Source: Isoetes taiwanensis (lineage: Eukaryota > Streptophyta > Lycopodiopsida > Isoetales > Isoetaceae). From it: 64,000 nt of DNA. The stretch's first letter is position 1. Every line of letters starts with the position of its first letter. Position numbers and translations under genes: made by a program. Shown one piece after another: positions 1-10,996 of this stretch. Location of the stretch: NCBI GenBank assembly GCA_021234155.1, contig JAJEKV010000062.1:6912432-6976431 (forward strand), read 5' to 3'. The notes beneath the pieces were generated by a model. That model saw nothing but the letters and a program-made list of their open reading frames with translations. It did not search any database and was not told where the DNA came from.

Positions 1-1554
1 GCAATAAAGCTATACATAAGCCATTGTTGTATGTAATAAGTTCAAATGACATGAAAGGGAATACTTACTTGGGAAAGAGCGGTCACTAAATCCATAGTCG
101 AAAACATAAAGAACAACGAGAGCGGTTAAACGCAGGCCAGGAATTTGATTTCATCAAGCAACTTTCAAATCGAAAATTCCACCTATCAAAAAAAAAAGGA
201 CAAAGAAAAAGTTATCAAGGAAACAATTAATAATAACAAAAGCAGAGGCCAAAATCTCTGAAAAAGAGGTGGCGTTTAAAATTTTTATTTTTGAGCAACA
301 TAAGATAGAATCTGGAAAAAATACATTATTGTGAAGTAAACTACAACAACGGTTAATATTCCGGTCTGAATATTCATTCGCCAATGGCCAAAGGGTTTAA
401 CAAAATGGTATTATTGCTTTTCCTGTTTAACGAAAATATTTAATCGATTTGATCGGCACAAATAATACAAAGAAGATAGATATAGCACATATGTTCTATT
501 TCTATCTCAAAGCAATACTATACGCTATTAAACTTACAAAAATACTACGAGGAACTAATTTCTTATCATCTTTGTGGTCGAGGCATGCATCCGAAAGCTT
601 GGAAATGCTTAGAACCCCAACTAAGCAACCAAAATCGCCAAATCCGGCCTAATCTATGCCCGAGTCTGGCCGCCCCATGGCCTCTGTAGCACCAAACAGA
701 TAGCATGTGGTCGCCATTTGCCGGTCTGTGTGACCAAAGTTTTTTATCCATTTCATTTTGATTTCCAGCACTAGAACATTCTCTGTAGTTTAAATTTTCA
801 TTCTAGATCCGCTCTACATATTTTGCCCATCAAGAAATTCCAACAGAGCCTCGGGAAAAATCATCATTAATGATTGAATACTATGAAGACTCCGGTGATA
901 GAATCTAGAGATGGTTAATCAGTAAAACAAATTGTGATTCGTAAAAGCTTACCTTCTTATAAGTTTGGCTATGCAATCGAATCTTTGCTTGAAGCTAAAC
1001 CACTAGGTATTTAAATGAACCGTAGCCTTTCCCTTGAAGCTATTCAACTGCTTTTACGATGCAAAACCCAAACCGAAGTCATGCATTCCGACATGGGTCA
1101 TGCTTATCCAATGCTAATATTACTTTGCCTTTTTCCTGTTCAATCGGATAACATCCATATTACATTTAAAACACAAGTAAAATCTAAAATAGAGCATGAA
1201 CAATTGTTCCACTTCTACCTTAAAGCCGTTTTAACGTAAATAAGGCTGGAAAAAAAAAAATCTTCATGGGTCATGATTTCTTCTCGATTCCGCCTTCCAA
1301 AGGCATGCCAAAGATACAATTTGGATTGCAATAGCACAAGAATGAGTGATTCTTGGTACCCAAAGGAAAACCCAAATCGGCCCCAATCTTTCCCATACCT
1401 CATACCTTTGTCGGCCCACATCCCCACCTCCGCCTAAGATCGTAAGAAAAACAAAGACATAGCGAGAAAACCGAAATGTGCGGCGCCACAGAATCCACCC
1501 AAACTAAAGGGGCAAAACCGAAGAAGGCTCAGCTCAAGTGAGAACAGAGGATAC
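1..1554. other. AT-rich sequence, no recognisable gene
   Basis: I see no conserved protein, splice-bounded exon or RNA in this stretch. Open frames on both strands are short and have no recognisable motif. Two oligo-A runs (about 188-200 and 1249-1262) are the only simple sequence. It probably is intergenic or degenerate repeat DNA, but a search against the rest of the genome was not possible. Confidence 0.5.
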
Positions 1555-1917
<363 letters not shown>

Positions 1918-1960
1918 AGAAATTTAACACGTCCTGTGTTCAACATTCTATGTACTATAT

Positions 1961-2720
1961 GCAAAATCTTAAAAAAACTCTAAGATTTCATCAAGATTTT
2001 CTTAGATTCCCTTAGATATTATGAAGATTCCCTTGGATTCAACTAGATTTTAAGAGATTCCCTTAGACTTGTAAATATCTTCCTAGATTCTCTTACAATT
2101 TATGAGATTTCTTTAGATTCCCTTTAATTCTCCTGGATTCCTTTACATTCTAGAAATTTCTAAAACATTCTAGAACTTTCTGGAACATTCTGAAACTTTC
2201 AAAACGTCCCTTTTTGGAAGTATTTCCCTATTTCCTTACTAGAATGTTATATTCCATTTTATCTTAAACCCTTAAGTATATTTGAAACATGAATTATTCA
2301 TAGAATTAATGCTTGGTCTAGTGGTTAGAATGGGGGGCTGGGGGGTTAATGACCAGTGTTCGAATCCTCCCAATAACATAAAAAATTTTAAAAGCCTTTG
2401 CTTAAAGTTTGTTGAAAATACCAAGGCCCGAGCATGCAATGTGAGCCGTGAGGGATCTTGGACCAAGGATTATGATCAATGGATCAGAGGATCATGTAGG
2501 ATATATCTAAAACAACGTGAGCCGTCGGATCTCGGACCGACGGTCAGGATCAGATCAATCTGGACCGTAGGACCGCGGTACACATATTATATGTAAACTC
2601 CCAGGCCATCTGGGCCGTAGGATACGTCCCAAACCCACGTGAGCCGTCGGATCTCGAACGGACGGCCGGATAAGCGCGACAAACATAAGAACATATATAG
2701 ATCAGATATAATATATATGA
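1961..2720 (+). repeat. Tandem element, copy 1 (contains tRNA-like promoter)
   Basis: The segment is repeated at 2936-3690 with high similarity: it starts GCAAAATCTTAAAAAAACTC and ends GCGCGACAAACATAAGAACA. In order it carries a short AGATTC array, a run of TTCTAGAA(A/C)-type words, a tRNA-like segment (2307-2378), and two GC-rich blocks CGTGAGCCGTCGGATCTCG. The two copies are 975 bp apart. Between them, 2721-2935 is a related AT-rich spacer that itself contains TTCTAGAA-like words. No coding potential is seen. Confidence 0.8.
2307..2378 (+). promoter_or_regulatory. tRNA-like segment with A and B boxes (copy 1)
   Basis: TGGTCTAGTGG (from 2314) fits an RNA polymerase III A box and GTTCGAATCC (from 2358) a B box. 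They start 44 bp apart, which is the spacing in a normal tRNA. The acceptor ends do not pair, so this is not a functional tRNA gene. It resembles the tRNA-derived head of a SINE and could drive Pol III transcription of the repeat. Confidence 0.65.
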
Positions 2721-2935
2721 ATATTCCCCTAGATTCTCTTAGGAGGTGCTTACCCATGAGCATTTAGAACCTTCCAAAATAATCTATTTTGGATCTGTGC
2801 AACATTTCTAAAACACTTTCTATTTTTTAGGCTCAAGCTTTTACCCGAAAGCATCTAGAACATTTTTTTTTTCAAGATTTATATTGTACACCTTTATTAT
2901 GAAACATTTTAGAACATTCTATTGTGGCTCTTTGC

Positions 2936-3690
2936 AAAATCTTAAAAAAACTCTAAGACTTCATCAAGATTTTCTTAGATTCCCTTAGATATTATGAAGA
3001 TTCCCTTAGATTCAACTAGATTGTAAGAGATTACCTTAGACTTGTAAATATCTTCCTAGATTCTCTTACAATTTATGAGATTTCCTTAGATTCCCTTTAA
3101 TTCTCTGGATTCCCTTACATTCTAGAAATTTCTAGAACATTCTAGAAGTTTCGAACATTCTGAAACTTTCAAACATCCTAGAACTTTTCGGAAGTATTTC
3201 CATATTTCCTTACTAGAATGTTATATTTATCTTAAGGACATTACTCTTAAGTATATTTGAAACATAAATTATTCATAAAATTAATGCTTGGTCTAATGGT
3301 TAGAATGGGGGTTTGGGGGATTAATGACCAGGGTTCAAATCCCCCCAATAACATAAAAAAATTTTAAAGCCTTTCCTTAAAATTTGTTGAAAATACCAAG
3401 GCCCGAGCATGCAATGTGAGCCGTAGGATCTTGGACCAAGGATTATGATCAATCTGGACCGTAGGATCATGTAGGATATATCTAAAGCAACGTGAGCCGT
3501 CGGATCTCGGACCGGCCGGTCAGGGATCGATCAATCTGGGACCGTAGGACCGGTACACATATTATATGTAAACTCCCAGGCCATCTGGACCGTAGGATAC
3601 GTCCCAAACCCACGTGAGCCGTCGGATCTCGAACGGACGGCCGGATAAGCGCGACAAACATAAGAACATATATAGATCAGATATATATAT
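2936..3690 (+). repeat. Tandem element, copy 2
   Basis: Second copy of the unit at 1961-2720, with scattered substitutions and small indels. It ends at a TATATATA...TATCTATTATATA tract (3676-3727), where copy 1 instead runs into AATATATATGAATATTCCCC. The sharp change right after GATCAGATATA suggests that the unit boundary lies at the TA-rich end. Confidence 0.8.
3282..3355 (+). promoter_or_regulatory. tRNA-like segment with A and B boxes (copy 2)
   Basis: Same structure as in copy 1: TGGTCTAATGG (3289) and GGTTCAAATCC (3332) with 44-bp tRNA-like spacing. Here the T arm is better preserved (AGGGTTCAAATCCCC pairs as a stem-loop). No acceptor-stem pairing is seen. Confidence 0.65.
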
Positions 3691-3727
3691 ATATATATCT
3701 ATTATATATATTATATCTATTATATAT

Positions 3728-4376
3728 ATACAATTATATAAGTGTACCAAATGTAGATAAAGATTTTGGTGTCGCCGCCTGGACCGTCCAGATCTGAGAT
3801 CCGACGGCCCTGGTGGAGCCACCTCAATCCACGCCAAGTGTACCAAATGTAGGTAAAGATTTGTGTGTCGTCATGTGGGACCGTCCGAATCTGAGATCGA
3901 CGCCGGTGAGAGCAGTGCCACCTCAAAACACCCCAAAGCTCCCCTTGTTAGTAGAGATTGAGGTGTCAGTCATTTGCCTTGACCGTCGAACGTCTTGAGA
4001 TCGATGGCCCGAATAGTGCCACCCTTATTTGGGGCTTTGATTTAGGCCGTTGGATTTAGGGGTTTGATCTCTACCGTTGATTAAAAAGTTAATGTTATTA
4101 AATGTCACCTTGAGGTGGCTTACCTTATATGTTACATAATGGCCTAGGTTTAGCCACCTATTGATTGCATTTAATGTACGTGATGAGGTGGCATAGCAAT
4201 TAGACATCATTAATAAATTGACTAGTAGGATTGCTTGCGTAAATAACAAGCAATTTTTTAACACTTTAAAATTTATGGTCTAAATTCGACCACTTTGCGT
4301 GCTTTATAATATAGAAAAATGAAAATCTATGGCCTAAATTCGACCACTTTTATTGTGTGCTTTATAATATGTTAAA
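3728..4376 (+). mobile_element. Small TA-bounded hairpin element (family B, copy 2)
   Basis: Begins TATATATACAATTATATAAG after a TA tract. The first 300 bp holds three degenerate repeats of about 105 bp, each with GTACCAAATGTAG-like or TTAGTAGAGATTGAGG starts, a CCGTCC...GATCTGAGATC...GACGG imperfect hairpin, and GTGCCACCTCA. It then continues with TTTGGGGCTTTGATTTAGGCC and AT-rich sequence. A second copy with the same right-hand flank lies at 28438-29055, so the duplicated unit is larger than the element. Non-coding. Confidence 0.75.
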
Positions 4377-4384
4377 GAGAAAAA

Positions 4385-4690
4385 ATGTAGGCCGATGACG
4401 TCATCTTTTTTGCCCTCCATTCATTTTTCGTTTCTTCATGCCCATGTAATGGCGGCGATGTGGAGCTCATGCAACTATGATGAATGGAAAAAACGGGGAT
4501 GCTTGTGTCTATGCTTTCGACATTGCGGCTTTTATAATTGGCCTCTCAGTATTCTTTGGCCATGGCTAAGCTTTGCGGCTCCTTAGCGATCCGGCATTTG
4601 CCTCATTCGAATGCAGGCCAGTCGGTTTTTTTCTTGCTTCATTTTACGCTAACCTAAGAAGGATCATTTTAAATGCGGACCTCTAACGAT
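4385..4690 (+). pseudogene. Duplicated 5'-gene-like fragment (copy of 29060-29355)
   Basis: This sequence matches 29060-29355 with small indels, including ATGGCGGCGATGTGGAGCTC (from 4449), CTATGATGAATGGAAAAAAC and CTAACCTAAGAAGGATCATT. In the 29-kb copy it continues beyond GACCTCTAACGAT into a splice-like acceptor CTGCAG and further exon-like sequence. Here it breaks at the same point into the middle of a TA-bounded element. No continuous long frame and no recognised protein is seen. I infer a captured or duplicated first exon and 5' leader. Related wording (ATGGCGGCAATGTGGAG) is also found at 6632. Confidence 0.55.
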
Positions 4691-6086
4691 TTTTTGAGGT
4701 GGCACTTAAATGGCCCTTTGGATTTGATGGGGGGCATGCATGGGCCATGCATGGGCCATGCACCCCATCCATGAACCGCTTGATCGGGCACGCGTGTGAA
4801 ATCTTGGCCCTTGATTTTTAAAGGGAAGATGCAAGGAAGGTCCCTTAAAAGGTGCTTTTTAGTGCGAATCAATCTTAACCGTTGGATCAAAAGGGGAGGA
4901 AAAATCCTAACCATTAAATTTTTTTATTAAATTGCAATTTCTTTATTAAAAGAGGTGAGGTGGCACCCTTATTTAATAAAAAGGTAATGAGGTGGCACCA
5001 ACATTAATAGATGGACTTTCTAGGAAGCTTCTTTTTATAATCGACTTCAAAGGCCGATAACTTATGCGATGAGGGGTCCTGATGAAGGTGAGACCCACAC
5101 CATTGGATTCCTCTCGTCGAGAACTTCCCAATGAGTGGTGCTTTGGCATCGTTCCCTCATGATTGGAGCTAATGTGATCGAATACTAAGTTTCTTTTTTT
5201 TGAAACTTGGAATTTTACGAGAATCTATCTTGAATTTAAAAGAATCTAGGGAATCTCCATAGGATTTTAGGAATTTAAAGGAAGCTCAAGAGAATCTTTG
5301 GGAATCTATGAGAATCGCAAAGGGAATCTTTGAGATTCTATAGGAATCTTTATAAAACCTTTGAGAATGTAGAAGAATCTTCATAGAATCTAAGGGAATC
5401 TAGGAGAATCTACATAGAAATATGGGAAATCTAGAGGAATCTTGAGATGATCTTTAGGAGGCTAGAGGAACCCCAACAAAATTAGGGAATTTATGGGAAT
5501 CTCAAGAGAATCATAGAGAATCTAGTAGGATCGAAGTGCATCTTCATAAAATCTTTGAGAATCCTTGAAAATCTATAGAATCTAAGGGAATCTATATAGA
5601 ATCTAACAAAATTTAGGAGAATCCACATAGAATTTTGGAGACTCTAGAGGTTTCTTGTGATAAGTTCGAAAATCTAGAGGGATCTTTATAGAATCTTAAG
5701 AATCTAGGGGAAGCTTTGTGGAATCTTAAGGAATCTTTCATTAATAAGTGTGTTTAGTAGGGGAATCTCGATAGAATCTAAGAGAATCTATATAGAATCT
5801 TGGAAAATCTGGGATAATCTTTGAGAATCTAGTTGAATCTTAAGAGAATCTTAAGTAACTTATGGGATTAAGAGTATTTAAGGGAATCTTCCTTAAATCT
5901 TTGAGAATCTAGGATACTTTTTCCTGAATCTTCAAGAATCTTAGTGAATCTTTATAGAATCTTCATTGAATGGCTCAGAATCTAGCAGAATCTAAGCGCT
6001 AAAATCTTTGAGAATCTAGGGGAATCTTGATGGAATTTTCAAGATTCTAGGGGAATCTCTATAGAATCTAACAAAATCTAGGAGAA
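4691..6086 (+). mobile_element. Large TA-bounded array element (family Y, copy 1, left-truncated)
   Basis: From TTTTTGAGGTGGCACTTAAA onward it matches the fuller copy at 15156-16919. In order: a GC-richer head with GGGGCATGCATGGGCC repeats, TTAACCGTTGGATC, GAGGTGGCACC twice, and a conserved block GGATTCCTCTCGTCGAGAAC. A ~870-bp array of GAATCT-type cores (about 5215-6085) follows. The left terminus and the right terminus seen in copy 2 (GGCTCAAAATTTGTGTACTC) are missing; the array runs straight into TATATAATATATA. Non-coding. Confidence 0.8.
5210..6085 (+). repeat. Phased GAATCT array
   Basis: Cores GAATCT recur at 10-11 bp spacing over long runs. From 5766, for example, successive spacings are 11, 10, 11, 10, 10, 10, 10, 11 and 10 bp. 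The consensus of a step is GAATCT followed by TAGGG, TAAGA, TATATA or TTGAGA. The spacing is close to one helical turn. The array includes GAATCTTCAAGAATC at 5936, a perfect GAA-nn-TTC-nn-GAA arrangement. Confidence 0.85.
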
Positions 6087-6106
6087 TATATATAATATAT
6101 ATATAT

Positions 6107-6575
6107 ATATATTAAGCTCTTATCCTTATATATATATACAATTATATGGAGGTCTACCAACATGGTGTAGAGATTGATCTCGGCCGTCCATCTCTGAGAT
6201 GGACGGCCCAGACGGTGCCACCTCGTAACACCCCAAGCATCCCCTTATTTGGGGCTTTTAATCTGGGCCCTTGAAATTGGGGCATTTTATCTAGACCGTC
6301 GATTAAAATTATTTGGGGCTTTTCATATGGGCCGTCGGATTAAAAGGGAAGGTCAAATCTTGGCCGTCAATTTTGGGTAGGAAGTTGCAGGGAAGGTGAT
6401 AAAATTGGGGCTTTTAATCTATCTCTGAGATGGACGGTCCAGACGGTGACACGTCATAACAACCCAAGCAGCCCCCTGATTTGGGGCTTTTAATCTCGAC
6501 CCTTGAAATTGGGGCATTTCATCTCGACCGTCCATCTCGGATTTGGACGGCCCACAACAAAAGCCCCAAATTGAA
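6107..6575 (+). mobile_element. Small TA-bounded hairpin element (family B, copy 3)
   Basis: Starts TATATATACAATTATATGG after a TA tract. It contains a perfect 13-bp hairpin, GGCCGTCCATCTC around 6181-6193 with its complement after one base. TTTGGGGCTTTTAATCT occurs three times, and two further CCGTCCATCTC...GGACGG hairpins lie near 6414-6435 and 6528-6550. The right end is GGACGGCCCACAACAAAAGC, shared with 48685 and in reverse with 1565. The SAS-6-bearing segment lies downstream on the same strand. Confidence 0.75.
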
Positions 6576-8871
6576 TTCCTCTTCTCACGCCGGAGCAGAG
6601 CTCGAAACTTGGATTTCTTCGTGTCTGTGTTATGGCGGCAATGTGGAGCGCCATTCGAGTTTCGCTTTGTTGCTGATGGCTGCTCATTTCCATTCTTAGA
6701 CGAAAAGATTCACTGCACTCAGAGCATTGTCGCGAAGCTTACCCATATATTTTTCAAGTACGAATTTTACCAGCTCTTTGGTAAACCATTCTTTGCAAAT
6801 GGGGTCGAGCTTATGAACTGGCCGATTGGAGAGATGGTGTGCACCTTGTGCATGTAAGCTTAAGTTTTCCTTTTTTTGTTTTCTTAATTTCTATTGTGAT
6901 GCCTAGGATTTGCTAAATCCGATGCCTCTGGGCTGCAAAGTTCAGGGTTATAAGGGCCTGTTATATTGATGAGGCTTCGACCAAGTTTGGATACGGCATG
7001 ATGTAGCTGCCATAGTCGACCGAACTTTGCAATAAATGGGCCGAAATTGCCTGGATCGTGTTTCTTTGAGCAGTAGAAATCGAAATTATATCTCTGGCAT
7101 GCTTTTGGAAAGCGGTATCAGAGATGGATTCAGGGCTCCGGAGGATTTTCTCTAGCTTATAATCTGTTAAATAATTTTAAGGTAAAAGCTTTAGTAGCAG
7201 CATCTCTGAAGGTGACCCACTGACGGTTTTGGCCAGTCTGAATGCTGCCAAACATATGATTGGGTTTCAGTTTCTTAACATAGTGTGTGGAACAAGCTTT
7301 AAGGACAAGATACTGTGCTGTTCAAATACCCATCAGCATAGCTTCCAGCAAGATTCGATTGCATATCCAGCTATTAAGAAGGTAATTTTTCTGAGAACAA
7401 AATTTGCAAAATAGAGTAGTTATCTCTAGATTCTATCTATTGTTCTATAGTTTTCAAGCACTATCGTATGGTTTTTCTGGAAGATCCACTGGTATACTTT
7501 GATGAGCAAAATAAGTAGAAAGATCTAGAATTAGAGTTAAAACTGTTGATACTGTTAATGGGTTGGAATAAAGCATTTTAGAATGGGCCGGCTGGTATGG
7601 GCAGCGACCACATATGGTCTGTTTGCTATTATTGAGGCTACAACCATGGCAAAGTATCAAAGCTGGAGATTCGTTTTGCTGCATTTGAACCCATTTGTAC
7701 TATGAATTTGGAAAAGATGTACCTAACATCTTTTATAGGCTACTGTGTAAGCTTTCTAATGCATGCTTATGTTTTAGAAATGGAGCTTCCTTTTGAAGCT
7801 AGGCCCCTGTTATTACTCTGCTGTAAAATTAGAGCAGCAAATGCATTTTGTCATATTCGACATATTTAGATTAGGAATTCGAAAATTGTGTGCCTAGCGT
7901 TACTTTCAGGTCTTTCCTTAAGCTTTCAAATGAATGCTCCTGTTGGCAAAACAGAGCATGCATTTGCAAGGTATGGCAATCCTACCATAGGCATTGTCTT
8001 GTTTGGGATGGACAGACAGCTGTTGTTGATATTATGAAGAGGTAGTTAACCTATTTACATGCTTTTAGTTTGTAAGCTGAATGTTAATGGAGTGAATGCA
8101 GGCATTTGGAATTAAATTCATCCATGTTTATATGGTTGCCTGGCATTAGAACTTCGGCAAGAGGTTTTATGTATGAAAGCCTCACGGAATATGGATCTAA
8201 TTCTCCTCCCTGGCTTGCTATGTCAGTCATGTTCTAGATTCTGTTGGGCCTCTTCTTTGCTATATCAGAACATGCTAGATGGCTTGCAGATCATTTAGCA
8301 GTTGGTATTGTACGTTATAAGTGGCTCGTTCTAGTTTTGTTTCTCCAGGTTGTCTTGCTGATGCCATGATTTGTGAGTACCCATTTGTGAGTTTTACCCG
8401 GATCAGTGTTTGAAGTGGTCCTTGAGCTTGGTCAGAAGGCTAATGCAGCACTCAGCCTAAGCTAACTACTGAGATTTGGCTTGAAGAAGTGGATAATTGA
8501 ATTAAGGAGCTATGGAGTCGGAGAAGTCGTTAGCGCATGGCTTTAATTCGATTTGATCCCTGAAAAGCTTGAGGGAGCAAAATCGGGCTTTCTGGTATAG
8601 GATCAAAGAGGCAAAACCCCCAAAGGGAGAAAAAAAGTGCATTGATCCAGCAGTGCCTCAGCTTGAATATTTATGGGCATATCGAGAATATAACCAGCAC
8701 TGCCATCTCTTCTTTTTTGTAGACTACAGAGCTCGCTGTTGAAGCACAAGGTTTTTCATCTTTGGGTATAAGTTTAGCAGGCAGCAGGCAGCAGAAGTGC
8801 GACATTTCTGAACATATTTGATCTGGCTCTTCTTACGGCAGTAAAGGCAGGGGTTTTTGTAGCTCAGGCAG
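6576..8871. other. Upstream flank of SAS-6 fragment, no certain exon
   Basis: The stretch begins with a leader-like segment containing ATGGCGGCAATGTGGAG (6632), similar to the 4449 and 29115 copies. An open frame to 6857 and another spliceable segment at about 7230-7381 (ending AAG|GTAATT) look exon-like, but neither matches a family I recognise. I could not find the first SAS-6 exon(s). The rest is intron-like AT-rich DNA. Confidence 0.4.
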
Positions 8872-9776
8872 CGGGAAATGGAGGGCCATATCTACAAACA
8901 ATTGGAGGCAAATGAGGATGATTTCCAAAGCCTTAAAGTAGAGCAATGCATTCTCGTCGATTTTTCAACATTTCCGCACAAATTTATTGAATTGCTGGAA
9001 TATTGTATTAGATCTGGAAGCAATGATGCACCTAGGTCAGTTCGTTCTTGAGTAATCTGCCTTGCAATTTTGTTGTAAAAATGTGCATAACTTGGATGTG
9101 CATAAGCGTATTTAAGTTGTTCCTCGTTTACTTGTTAGGTTCTTGGCTGTTCTTAATGTAAGGACTGGTGATTCCACCTTCAGTGTGGTCGAAACAAATC
9201 AATTTAAACTCCTCAGCCATCTCTCTCTTTGCTTCCGGCAAGGGAATGATTCTACCATCAAGACCTATCTTGCTGGAAGACTAGCCGAATATAAGGTAGA
9301 CTTTCCTCAATTTGGTGCCCATTTGGCGATACATTTGACCCAGTTTTCCTGCAGCATGCGAACTGTGACATGCATGAGAAGCTGCGGAGGACATTAGAGT
9401 CACTAGAAAGATCATTGGCAGATGTCAATAAATTGAAAAGGTGACTGAAATGTGACAAGATTTTGGCTAAATGAATTTTAATCCACTAGTCATTTTGCAG
9501 TGATCTTGCCGATGCTGAGGAGGCACAACGTTATAAAATATCGGAAATGAAATCTCAGCACTTTTTGGAGATGGCTAATGAGAAAGAAAAGGTTCGTTGT
9601 TGCAGAATATTAAGGAAACAACAAAAGGCAGATTATGACTTTGGCAATCTAGATTCATGTTTCTCATTTTTCAGTCCTGTATTCTGTAGGCAATTCAAGA
9701 GTACAGTGCAATGAAAATGAAGTTGGAACAAGAAAATGCCAAGCTAGAATACCGGTTTCAGAGTCAAGTTGCATAG
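8872..9776 (+). pseudogene. SAS-6 centriole-assembly protein, partial gene (N-terminal domain exons)
   Basis: Five spliced exons can be read with GT-AG introns: 8872-9035, 9139-9295, 9355-9440, 9501-9591 and 9690-9776. They encode EDDFQSLKVEQCILVDF, FPHKFIELLEYCI, PRFLAVLNVRTG, FSVVETNQFKLLSHLSL and GNDSTIKTYLAGRLAEYK, the hallmark of the SAS-6 head domain that self-associates to form the centriole cartwheel. Coiled-coil-like exons follow (HEKLRRTLESLERSL, EYSAMKMKLEQENAKLEYRF). The phases join correctly. The frame stops after about 200 residues, at QSQVA, where family members have several hundred more residues of coiled coil. The first ~60 residues, with the conserved DPFFLY region, are missing or altered (HIYKQLEANE). 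I infer a truncated copy; a true gene with unrecognised distant exons is possible. Such a gene implies an organism with motile sperm. Confidence 0.8.
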
Positions 9777-10996
9777 ACGGATAATTTATTAATTATGGGC
9801 ATTTCTAAGATGTTTCTAGACAAATAGGAAGCGCAATCAAAGTTCTTATTCTTTTTACGGAATGCAGGTCCGAGAGGGAAGAGCTCAGTGAAGCGGGCGC
9901 ACTTTTGTCTTGTGCGAGTTGAAGGCATGCAGCTCAGGAATCCTTAGATCGCAGTGTAACTATAAATGCATCTTATGCTGTGCAGGTAAATTTTCGTCAC
10001 ATGCTAGATTCCAACTATAAGTGATGCCATTTTGAAAACTGCAGTCCAGATCTGTTAAACTAATAGCAGTTTATGCATTTGTCTGGTACTACTATTAGTT
10101 TACATGAAGACAGTCCATGTAATTCACCTGTTATTATTCCATAAATCCCTAAGTGTCATCACATTTTTATCCTTCCGTTTCCTGTAAATTTTAGGATGTC
10201 TAATAGCCAGAGAAGTATCATTGTTTTGAGCAAACGTAAGATTCCAGACAATACTAGTATTCGTGTGGAATAAACTTATTACTGTTAGGCTTGTAGGGGA
10301 GTATCACTGTTTAATAAAGCTTTTGAGGCTTTTGAGATGCATAAAAAGCTATGTTCTTTTGGAACAAATAGCTGTTAGCATTCCTTTTTTCTAACATTAT
10401 CTTCTGCCATTTTACATGACACTTTTGAGGAAGGGCAGTCTAGGTACCGAAGGAATGCAAGGTAAAATGGCATTTTTGAAACTTGGAAGAAGACTTAACC
10501 TGCAGTTCTGCCTTTAAATTTGGCCCTCACAAGTCAAGTAAAAATGCCATTGTAGGCAAAGAAAAACACTGGAAAATAATGTGTGCAACATAGTATCTCA
10601 TCCATTGGATATGAAAACAGAACTGGCATGTTACTTATTATTCTGTAAACATCTTCTCTCCTACTGGCATTTGCAAATATATTTGAAGTTTCATTGTGTA
10701 AACATCTTCTCTCCTACTGGCATTTGCAAATATATTTGAAGTTTCGATGTTTGCCTGAAGCAAACTTGAGCAGATAGATCCACGTCTGTTTCAGTGGAAT
10801 CTACTGGGATGTCAGAAGATTGCATCAGGGGATTTGCAAGGTAAATTGCAAACAACTTATCCATGTGCTTTGCCCGTGGTTGTGAAAGCAAAATCGGTAC
10901 TCTTCTTCCTTTCGGTTTTCTGGCAATGTGATCAAATTTTTATTCTTACCAACATCGTTTGCAAATATTATCACAATTTCTGTTGGAATGTGAGTT
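9777..10996. other. Downstream flank with a 52-bp tandem duplication
   Basis: No further SAS-6 coiled-coil exon could be recognised; one segment at 9868-9985 has a splice-like acceptor but contains stops. GTAAACATCTTCTCTCCTAC begins at about 10646 and again 52 bp later, each running to GAAGTTTC: a two-copy tandem repeat. The rest is AT-rich. Confidence 0.5.

Noticed and set aside
2307-2378. Functional tRNA gene
   Set aside because: A and B boxes are fine but the acceptor stem does not pair and the anticodon arm is G-rich without a proper stem; kept only as tRNA-like promoter.
5210-6085. GAATCT arrays as a CRISPR array
   Set aside because: The repeats are 6-11 bp, degenerate and without uniform spacers, in a eukaryotic context with shared element heads; no cas genes exist.
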